DNA of 7,599 bases from Magnetococcales bacterium (GTDB lineage Bacteria; Pseudomonadota; Magnetococcia; Magnetococcales; Magnetaquicoccaceae). Of the stretch, positions 1-5,650 are shown in pieces. The stretch covers positions 1 to 7,599 of the forward strand of contig JADGCE010000046.1 in the NCBI GenBank assembly GCA_015229095.1, written 5' to 3'. Below the pieces are notes generated by a model that saw only the letters and a list, made by a program, of their open reading frames with translations, was not told the DNA's origin and did no database searches. Each line of letters begins with the position of its first letter. The stretch's first letter is position 1. Both the position numbers and the translations under genes were made by a program.

Positions 1-216
1 CACCGTCCCCAGAATGCCGCCCGTCTGTCGGAGGCGGTCCATTATGCCACGGTCAACGAAGCGGCCAAGCCCTTTCTCTCTGCGGGGCACCTGAACGATC
101 CCGTCATCCATCCGCCCCAGGCGGTGCTGGAGCGTTCGGAATTTCCCAAAAATCTGCCCGCAAAAGTACTCAAAAATATCAAGAGCCTGCAGGTGCAGTT
201 GACCCGCAAGGAGTGA
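1..216 (+). CDS. Polyamine (spermidine/putrescine) ABC transporter substrate-binding protein, C-terminal end (5' truncated)
   Basis: Frame 1 is open from the left edge and ends at TGA 214-216, giving the last 71 residues of a longer protein. The segment reading YATVNEAAK, then LNDPVIHPP, then VLERSEF matches the C-terminal signature of PotD/PotF-type periplasmic polyamine-binding proteins, whose family pattern is YATPN.AA, then NDP.I.PP, then VL...EF. Such proteins capture spermidine or putrescine in the periplasm and deliver it to a PotABC-type importer. The last 20 or so residues are Lys/Leu-rich and differ from the usual LYDELW-type ending, so the exact ligand cannot be told. The N-terminus, signal peptide and ligand-binding residues lie outside the window. 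The next gene begins 22 nt later, so read-through transcription is possible. Confidence 0.75.
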   Translation, partial: HRPQNAARLSEAVHYATVNEAAKPFLSAGHLNDPVIHPPQAVLERSEFPKNLPAKVLKNIKSLQVQLTRKE

Positions 217-242
217 CCACGACCATGGAAAGTTCGGCATGA
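208..242 (+). promoter_or_regulatory. Shine-Dalgarno plus 5-codon minicistron coupled to the phosphatase start
   Basis: AAGGAG at 208-213 is the best ribosome-binding sequence here, but it lies 25 nt before the phosphatase ATG at 239, which is too far. It is 11 nt before ATG 225, which opens a 5-codon frame (MESSA) ending at TGA 240-242. That stop overlaps the phosphatase start as ATGA (239-242), the classic arrangement for translational coupling. A weaker purine run, GGAAAG at 227-232, lies 6 nt before ATG 239 and could serve that start directly. The minicistron is an inference from spacing. Confidence 0.4.
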
Positions 243-2233
243 AGCTCCGCAGCCAACTGGCCATCACCCTGATACCTCTGCTGGTGCTGCCGTTGCTGCT
301 CTTCGGCTGGTTGGCCGGCGATCATCTGGTGGAGAGTCGCCGGCAGGCGGTGCGTGCCGAAATGAACAATCTTCTGCTGCACATCGAGAGCAATGCGGCT
401 GCCCATTTGGCCGCCATCCGCGCCAATGTGGACTCTTTTTCCCGCTCCAACCTGGTCAACAATTATGTGGCGTTGGAAGAGGCGGAGACCCGCTACAGCG
501 TTTTCCAGACCCCGTTGCTGGAGTTGTTTGCCAGTTATGCCAGCGTCTATCCGGAATATTATGAGTTCCGTATTCTCATGCCCGATGGTTCGGAAGATGC
601 CCGCTACAGCACCGGGAGCACGCCCAACAAGGAGGATGAGGAGGCTGAAACCCCCTACTTCCGGCGAATGAAAGAGAGTGCCGCCGAATTTTTTACCGAG
701 TTTATCATCAATCCAGACAACGATCAGGCCGCCATGTTGGCCAGCAAGCGGTTGACGGTGCAAACGGCGACCCGCACCGGATTGGGAAAGGAGCCCTTGC
801 AGGCCTATCTGGCCGTCACCATCCGCCCCGACTTTTTGACGGCACAACTGACACCACTGCGCATCGGTCAGCAGGGTTTTGCCTTTTTGACCGATGGCAG
901 TGGTCGTATCCTCATCGGTCCCGGTTGGCGCAACCTGCCGCAACGCCTGAACGATCATGACTGGTCGCATCTGGCCGCCCTGGCCAAGGAGAGACGTTTT
1001 GATCAGCTGCCCTGGATGGGGGGAGACTTTTTGCTCAAGGGCACCCTGCTCAGCGACACCCTCTATCTCTTTACCGCCGTGGATCAGGCGGAGTTGACAG
1101 AGGGGATGCGAACCCTCTATGGACAGGTGGTTGCGGTCACCCTGGCGGCCATTGTGTTGCTGTTTCCCCTGTTGTACGGCTTTCTGAATCATCAATTTGT
1201 CCTGCCTCTGTTGCAACTCTCCCGGGCCAGCCAGGAGGTTGGGCGGGGCAATTTTACCGTCTCGTTAACACAAAAAAATAAAAACAATGAAAACAACGAA
1301 CTGGGCATCCTGATGCGCTCTTTCCAGGAGATGGTGCAGGATCTCGGTCGCTTGCAGGAGGAGTCCCGTACCTATACGGTGCGTCTGGAAAGGGAGGTCA
1401 GTGAACGTACCGCAGAACTGCATAACAAAAACGACGAACTGCAGCACTCCCTGGGAGTGATTGCCGAGGCCAACAAAAAAATCCAGGACAGCATTCAATA
1501 TGCCCAGCGCATTCAACAGGCCCTGTTGCCGGATTGGATCCCGTTGCGGAGCGCCTTGCTGGACAGCTTTGTCCTCTGGGAGCCACGGGATGTTGTCGGC
1601 GGTGATATCTATTTTGCCGACGTTGTCGAGGAGACCATCCTCCTGGCCCTGCTGGATTGCACCGGGCATGGCGTACCGGGGGCCTTCATGACCATGATCG
1701 CCGTCTCCGGGCTCAAACGTCTGGTCCGGGACGAGGGGATCCGCGATCCGGCCGATCTTTTAAAAGCGCTCAATTTTGTTGTAAAGACCACCTTGCAACA
1801 GGATACCGGACACGCCCAATCCAACGATGGTCTGGATGCCGGTATCGTGGGGATTGACAAAAACAGTCGGCAGATCCGCTATGCGGGGGCCAAAATGGCC
1901 CTCATCATCCTGCAGGGGGAGGTCGTTCAGGTCATCAAGGGGGACAACAAGAGCCTGGGTTACAAGGATTCTCTGCTGGACTTTACCTTTACCACGCATA
2001 CCCGGACCATTGAGGCGGAGACGCTCTGCTATTTGGCAACGGATGGGGTTACCGATCAATTGGGGGGAGCGAAAGGAATTGCCCTGGGCAATAAACGCCT
2101 GCATGCCTTGCTGCAGGCCAATCGCACACGCTCCATGGAAGAGCAAAAAACGGCCCTGCAGGCGTATCTGCGCGCCTATCAGGGGGAGATGGAACGGATG
2201 GACGATGTGACGGTCCTTGGCTTCAAGCCGTAG
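239..2233 (+). CDS. Membrane sensor protein phosphatase: dCache-HAMP-SpoIIE (PP2C/RsbU type)
   Basis: This 664-residue protein has one transmembrane segment near residues 8-26, a periplasmic domain at about 30-290 and a second transmembrane segment near 297-320. The periplasmic part resembles a double Cache sensor: PDGSEDAR (115-122) with YFRRM just after, then GFAFLTDGSGRIL (213-225). HAMP follows at about 318-370 (GNF, ELG, SFQEM), then a coiled coil to about 425. The SpoIIE/PP2C domain spans about 435-662. Likely metal-binding acidic residues are D451 and D456 (DVVGGD), D473 (DCTGHG), D602 (TDG) and D655/D656. Family members dephosphorylate Ser/Thr-phosphorylated STAS or other regulators. 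The architecture and length resemble Pseudomonas SiaA, but no siaBCD-like partner is visible. The kinase gene starts 27 nt downstream. The ligand is unknown. Confidence 0.93.
   Translation: MKLRSQLAITLIPLLVLPLLLFGWLAGDHLVESRRQAVRAEMNNLLLHIESNAAAHLAAIRANVDSFSRSNLVNNYVALEEAETRYSVFQTPLLELFASYASVYPEYYEFRILMPDGSEDARYSTGSTPNKEDEEAETPYFRRMKESAAEFFTEFIINPDNDQAAMLASKRLTVQTATRTGLGKEPLQAYLAVTIRPDFLTAQLTPLRIGQQGFAFLTDGSGRILIGPGWRNLPQRLNDHDWSHLAALAKERRFDQLPWMGGDFLLKGTLLSDTLYLFTAVDQAELTEGMRTLYGQVVAVTLAAIVLLFPLLYGFLNHQFVLPLLQLSRASQEVGRGNFTVSLTQKNKNNENNELGILMRSFQEMVQDLGRLQEESRTYTVRLEREVSERTAELHNKNDELQHSLGVIAEANKKIQDSIQYAQRIQQALLPDWIPLRSALLDSFVLWEPRDVVGGDIYFADVVEETILLALLDCTGHGVPGAFMTMIAVSGLKRLVRDEGIRDPADLLKALNFVVKTTLQQDTGHAQSNDGLDAGIVGIDKNSRQIRYAGAKMALIILQGEVVQVIKGDNKSLGYKDSLLDFTFTTHTRTIEAETLCYLATDGVTDQLGGAKGIALGNKRLHALLQANRTRSMEEQKTALQAYLRAYQGEMERMDDVTVLGFKP
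1267..1300 (+). repeat. A-rich low-complexity tract inside the HAMP coding region
   Basis: The tract includes A7 (1272-1278), a T, then A5 (1280-1284). It encodes a Lys/Asn-rich stretch (QKNKNNENNE, about residues 345-354) in the HAMP connector between the two helices. It is sharply AT-rich compared with its GC-rich surroundings. It lengthens the connector by a few residues relative to a typical HAMP. Confidence 0.5.
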
Positions 2234-2260
2234 AGGGTTAGAGGGAAGGGGGGAGAGAGG

Positions 2261-4330
2261 ATGGCCTTTGATTCATTTCAGGAGGAAAACAGCGTCATTG
2301 CCAAGGCCGAGGCCTTTTTGGCCAGCGAACCGACCCCGCAGGCCTGTCGAGCCGCCTATCTGGAGTTGTTCAGATCCTACAAACGTTTGTTCAAAATAGA
2401 GCGGCGGGTGTTGCGCTTCAGTGACCGCAACGAACGACAGTTGCTCACCCTGTCACGATCGCTGCAACACGCCAAACAGGTCGCTGACGCGGCCAACCGG
2501 AGCAAAAGCCACTTTTTGGCCAATATGAGCCATGAGATCCGCACCCCCATGAATGCCATCATCGGCTTTTCCGATCTGGCCCTGGCGATGGACTCTCCTC
2601 CCCAGGTGCAGGATTATTTGCGTAAAATCGGTAACGCCTCCCACTCGTTATTGCAGATCATCAACGATATTCTGGATTTTTCCAAGATCGAGGCCGGCAA
2701 ATTGACGTTGGAACCGGTGGATTTTGTCCTGCAGGATCTCTTCGCGCATCTGCATGATCTGTTTCACGACAAGGCCGCCCAGCAGGGATTGGAGCTGGTT
2801 TTTGTCCCCTCACGGGTGACCCGTCTCCGTTTGACGGGAGATGTCCTGCGCCTGGAGCAGATCCTGCTCAATCTGCTGGGCAATGCCCTGAAATTTACCC
2901 ATCGGGGGCGGGTTGAGGTGCGGGTGAAGTTGTTGGAGAAGAGTACACCCCTGAAGGTGCAATTTGCCGTGCGGGATACCGGCATCGGCATCCATCCCGA
3001 CGCGTTGCAGCGGCTTTTTCAACCCTTTGAACAGGCGGACGGTTCCACCACCCGTCGTTATGGCGGAACGGGGCTGGGGTTGGCCATCTGCAAGCGGTTG
3101 ACCGAATTGATGGGGGGGGAGATCTGGGCAGAGAGCCAAGTGGGAGAGGGATCCCTGTTTTGCTTTACAGTCTGTTTTACCCGTACCGCCCGATCCAGCA
3201 CGCCGCCCGTATCACCCCCCCCCGATTGCACCACTTTTTCAGATCCCCGTCACATGGCCTGCCAGATTGGCGGAGCGCAGGTGTTGCTGGTGGAGGATAA
3301 CCCCCTCAACCAGCAGGTGGCAGAGGGTATTTTGCGCAGCATCGGTCTGTTGGTGGAGACGGTGGCCGATGGCCGGGAGGTGTTGCGCCGGCTTGAGCTG
3401 GCAACCTATGACTGTGTCTTGATGGATATTCAGATGCCTGGCATGGATGGGTATGAGACGGCCCGTTTGATTCGGGCCGATGCCCGTTTTGCCTCTCTGC
3501 CCATCATTGCCATGACGGCCCATGCCATGGCCGGGGATCGGGAAAAAAGCCTGGCGGCCGGCATGAACGATCATGTCGTCAAGCCGATCAACCGGTCGCT
3601 GTTGTTTGCCACCCTGTTGAAGTGGATCGTTCCCAAGAGACGCCCCCGCCCCGTGCTCTACACGTTGCTGGAGAGGCACCCATCGTCGTTGGCCCCTGCC
3701 GTCGCTGGCATAGAGGTCGAAGAAGTTCTGGAACGGTTGGGCCATGATCGCGCCTTGCTTCAAAACCTTCTGTCGGAGTTTCGTCGGGATTATGCCTCGT
3801 CTGCCGAGCAGATGCGCATGGCCCTGACAGGTCAACGCGAGGGAGATCAGCAGAGTGCCCAGGTATTGGCACATACCATCAAGGGGATTGCAGGCAATTT
3901 GGCGGCACGACGATTGGCAACAGCGGCGCGAGAACTGGAGCGGGCCATTGAGACGCAGCAATCCGAACAATGGCCGGCCTTGCTGGAGGCGTTCAGCCAG
4001 GCCTTGGCGGAGGTGATCACGGGCATCGATACCTTGCAAGAAACGTCGAAAGAGCCGCAGGATATCGAGAGTCTGGCCGTTGACAAACTGGACCGGGCTG
4101 CCATTCTCCCGGTCATGCAGTCATTGCTCGAACGACTGGCCGCTGCCAATGCCCGTTCCCTGGAGCGGCTTGAGCAGCTTGCTCCGTTGCTGTCTGCGGT
4201 GTCCGGCCCGGCGCGGCTCTGTTGGCAGGATCTGGAAGAGCAGGTCAACCGCTTCGCTTTTCCCGAAGCCATCCAGAGCCTGCACCGGTTGGCGGAGATG
4301 TTGGGGGTGGAGCTGATCGAAAACGATTGA
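2261..4330 (+). CDS. Soluble hybrid histidine kinase (HisKA-HATPase-REC-Hpt)
   Basis: This 689-residue protein has no transmembrane segment and no recognisable sensor domain. Residues 1-80 look helical and may form a coiled coil. HisKA carries the phospho-accepting H91 (MSHEIRTPMN). The ATPase domain shows the N box (LLGNALKF, N208), G1 box (DTGIGI, 239-244), F box (LFQPFEQAD, 252-260) and G2 box (GGTGLGL, 268-274). A Ser/Pro-rich linker (about 310-335) leads to a receiver with acidic pair E345/D346, phospho-acceptor D389 (MDIQMPGMDG), T419 and K431. An Hpt domain follows with H538 (AHTIKGIAGN). A helical tail at about 605-689 has no clear phospho-histidine. Together these give a full internal His-Asp-His relay that would need a separate output regulator. 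The start at 2261 has a purine-rich AGGGGGGAG (2246-2254). Spacing suggests an operon with the phosphatase. Confidence 0.95.
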   Translation: MAFDSFQEENSVIAKAEAFLASEPTPQACRAAYLELFRSYKRLFKIERRVLRFSDRNERQLLTLSRSLQHAKQVADAANRSKSHFLANMSHEIRTPMNAIIGFSDLALAMDSPPQVQDYLRKIGNASHSLLQIINDILDFSKIEAGKLTLEPVDFVLQDLFAHLHDLFHDKAAQQGLELVFVPSRVTRLRLTGDVLRLEQILLNLLGNALKFTHRGRVEVRVKLLEKSTPLKVQFAVRDTGIGIHPDALQRLFQPFEQADGSTTRRYGGTGLGLAICKRLTELMGGEIWAESQVGEGSLFCFTVCFTRTARSSTPPVSPPPDCTTFSDPRHMACQIGGAQVLLVEDNPLNQQVAEGILRSIGLLVETVADGREVLRRLELATYDCVLMDIQMPGMDGYETARLIRADARFASLPIIAMTAHAMAGDREKSLAAGMNDHVVKPINRSLLFATLLKWIVPKRRPRPVLYTLLERHPSSLAPAVAGIEVEEVLERLGHDRALLQNLLSEFRRDYASSAEQMRMALTGQREGDQQSAQVLAHTIKGIAGNLAARRLATAARELERAIETQQSEQWPALLEAFSQALAEVITGIDTLQETSKEPQDIESLAVDKLDRAAILPVMQSLLERLAAANARSLERLEQLAPLLSAVSGPARLCWQDLEEQVNRFAFPEAIQSLHRLAEMLGVELIEND
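3112..3223 (+). repeat. Two homopolymer tracts (G8 at 3112-3119, C9 at 3215-3223) inside the kinase gene
   Basis: A run of eight G encodes part of MGGE near the end of the ATPase domain. A run of nine C encodes prolines of the linker between the ATPase and receiver domains. Such runs are prone to replication slippage. The reading frame is intact in this copy. A slip at either tract would separate the kinase core from the REC and Hpt domains. Confidence 0.6.
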
Positions 4331-4380
4331 AAAAAACGGTGATCCAGATCATCCAAATCCTACCCTGCGAGGCAGCCTAG

Positions 4381-5391
4381 ATGGCCGATTTTCACATACA
4401 AGGGCTGGTGGTCAAGCCAGGCGGCCAGGGGCGTCTGGACATGCCCATCAGTCTGTTGTCCAACCAGATTCCCCTCCACCTGTCGCTCCATGTGCTGCAT
4501 GGACGGCGACCCGGCCCGGTGCTCTTTCTCAGTGCCGCCGTGCATGGCGATGAAATTATCGGCGTGGAGATTATTCAACGGTTGCGCCGTCTGCAAATTT
4601 TGCGGCATCTGCGGGGCACCCTGCTCTGTATTCCCATCGTCAATGTCCACGGTTTTATCGCCCACACACGCTATCTGCCCGACCGACGGGATTTGAATCG
4701 CTCGTTCCCCGGCAGTGCAACGGGATCCCTGGCAGCGCAACTGGCCCATCTGTTCGTGCAGGAGGTGGTCAGCCGCAGCCACTATGGCATCGATATCCAT
4801 TCCGCCACGATGCATCGCCGCAACCTGCCACAAATTCGCATTGCCCCGGACAATGCCACCCTGCGGCAGATGGCGATCGCCTTTCAGGCTCCCATCATCA
4901 TCGAGGCCCCCCTGCGCCCCGGCTCCATGCGGGAAGCAGCCCAGGCCCGGGGGGTGGAGGTGCTGCTCTTTGAAGCGGGGGAGGGATTGCGCCTGGACGA
5001 GGGAAGTATACGGATCGGGGTGCGCGGCATCGTGGGAGTGATGCGCAGTCTGGGCATGCTGCCCCCGGCGAAGGAAAAATCGGGGGGATTGCCCCGGTCA
5101 GACCCGATATTTTCACAAAAAAGCCAATGGATCCGGGCACCCATGAGCGGACTGCTGAAAAGCGGCAGCAGCATCGGCGATGTTGTCAGCGGTCAGGATC
5201 TGCTGGGAGTGGTCGCCGACCCCATCGGTGACACCTGTTGGGAGGTGCGCGCCAACCAGTCGGGATTGATCATCGGACGGACCGAGTTGCCGGTGGTCAA
5301 TCAGGGGGATGCCCTCTTCCACATCGCCCTGGCCCCCAGGGCGGAACCGCTGAGCAGCGACCCGTTGTTGGATGAGGATGAAATTGTTTGA
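4381..5391 (+). CDS. Succinylglutamate desuccinylase/aspartoacylase-family zinc hydrolase
   Basis: This 336-residue protein belongs to the AstE/AspA branch of the M14 metallo-hydrolases. The zinc ligands are visible: H55 and E58 in HGDE, and H140 in DIHSAT. The substrate-binding motif DLNRSFPG (104-111) and the probable catalytic glutamate E198 (LLFEAGEG) are also present. Residues about 250-316 form a second domain with APMSGLL, GQDLLGVVADP and GDALFHIA, typical of the lipoyl-like beta barrel found in many COG3608 proteins. The family hydrolyses N-acyl amino acids or related amides. No arginine succinyltransferase or RimK-type partner is in the window, so the substrate is unknown. There is no signal peptide, so a cytoplasmic protein is likely. 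GAGG-like CGAGG (4368-4372) lies 8 nt before the ATG. The gene follows the kinase by 50 nt with no clear terminator between. Confidence 0.92.
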   Translation: MADFHIQGLVVKPGGQGRLDMPISLLSNQIPLHLSLHVLHGRRPGPVLFLSAAVHGDEIIGVEIIQRLRRLQILRHLRGTLLCIPIVNVHGFIAHTRYLPDRRDLNRSFPGSATGSLAAQLAHLFVQEVVSRSHYGIDIHSATMHRRNLPQIRIAPDNATLRQMAIAFQAPIIIEAPLRPGSMREAAQARGVEVLLFEAGEGLRLDEGSIRIGVRGIVGVMRSLGMLPPAKEKSGGLPRSDPIFSQKSQWIRAPMSGLLKSGSSIGDVVSGQDLLGVVADPIGDTCWEVRANQSGLIIGRTELPVVNQGDALFHIALAPRAEPLSSDPLLDEDEIV

Positions 5392-5405
5392 CCGTCACAG
5401 TCAAA
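5387..5405. repeat. Inverted repeat TTTGAC-N7-GTCAAA at a convergent gene junction
   Basis: Perfect 6-bp arms at 5387-5392 and 5400-5405 flank the 7-nt loop CGTCACA. The repeat contains the stop codon of the deacylase gene (5389-5391) and, on the other strand, the stop of the small - strand gene (5401-5403). No T-tract follows on either strand, so a strong intrinsic terminator is unlikely. It also lies roughly 165 bp upstream of the start site predicted from the sigma-54 element, a usual distance for an enhancer-binding protein site. Its role is undetermined. Confidence 0.4.
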
Positions 5406-5547
5406 AAGGTGTCGACCCCCTCCTCTCCATCGCCAGAACCTCCCTCAAAACCGCCGCCTTGCCTGCACGGCTCTCCTCCACCAACTCCACACCATTCCAA
5501 GCTTTTTTGCGATCTTCTCTCCCGTTAAAGTCAGTTGGCACAACCAT
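5401..5547 (-). CDS. Small hypothetical protein, 48 aa (alternative start at 5568 gives 55 aa)
   Basis: On the - strand an ATG at 5547 opens a frame to TGA at 5403-5401. It encodes a charged, probably helical 48-residue protein with segments MVVPTDFNG, REDRKKAW, VELVEESRAG and VLREVLAMERR, ending in GSTPF. TAAGG (complement of 5554-5558) lies 6 nt before this ATG, a good ribosome-binding site. That is why it is preferred over the in-frame ATG at 5568, which has none. Supporting points are natural amino-acid composition, a stop only 9 bp from the convergent stop of the deacylase gene, and the pyrimidine-rich + strand, which fits coding on the other strand. I do not recognise the family. The soluble charged helices could suit a small regulator or antitoxin-like protein, but no toxin partner is next to it. 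Confidence 0.5.
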   Translation of the reverse strand: MVVPTDFNGREDRKKAWNGVELVEESRAGKAAVLREVLAMERRGSTPF

Positions 5548-5552
5548 TGCTT
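5535..5552 (+). promoter_or_regulatory. Candidate sigma-54 (RpoN) promoter for the DnaK-type gene
   Basis: The sequence TTGGCACAACCATTGCTT matches the -24/-12 consensus YTGGCACG-N4-TTGCW at every core base except the last G of the -24 block. The invariant GG (5537-5538) and GC (5549-5550) are separated by exactly 10 bp, as sigma-54 requires. Transcription would start near 5562, leaving a leader of about 89 nt before ATG 5651. The element overlaps the start codon of the small - strand gene. The two readings compete, or the genes are divergently controlled through shared DNA. Activation would need an enhancer-binding ATPase that is not in the window. Confidence 0.55.
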
Positions 5553-5634
5553 CCCTTAACGCATCCATGCGTCGCTGTCACAACACCGTCGGTCGCGCTG
5601 GTACGTCATTTACTTGATTCAATGAGTGCAGAGT

Positions 5635-5639
5635 GGGAG
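5635..5639 (+). promoter_or_regulatory. Ribosome-binding site of the DnaK-type gene
   Basis: GGGAG lies 11 nt before ATG 5651. The spacing is slightly long, but this is the only purine-rich match in the leader, and ATG 5651 gives the expected DnaK N-terminus (MSNVIGIDLGTTN). Confidence 0.55.
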
Positions 5640-5650
5640 CAAAGCAAATA

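Noticed and set aside
179..1216. 345-codon - strand frame opposite the phosphatase sensor domain
   Set aside because: It lies antisense to a gene with clear domains, has a Gln/Gly/His-rich composition typical of shadow frames, and shows no family motif.
4331..4380. Intrinsic terminator between the kinase and deacylase genes
   Set aside because: The only symmetry is TGATC-CA-GATCA, whose 2-nt loop is too small, and no T-tract follows.
5372..5617. 81-codon + strand frame across the intergenic gap
   Set aside because: It starts inside the deacylase gene in another frame, lacks a ribosome-binding site, and is a Ser/Thr/Ala/Arg-rich sequence without domain character. The - strand frame in the same place is more credible.
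5601..5650. CIRCE (HrcA) operator before the DnaK-type gene
   Set aside because: A GAGTGC half-site is present near 5624, but no TTAGCACTC partner lies nine bases upstream.
5560..5650. Sigma-32 or sigma-70 promoter before the DnaK-type gene
   Set aside because: CTTGATT near 5613 is a weak -35-like match, with no CCCCAT or TATAAT-like box at proper spacing before the start codon.
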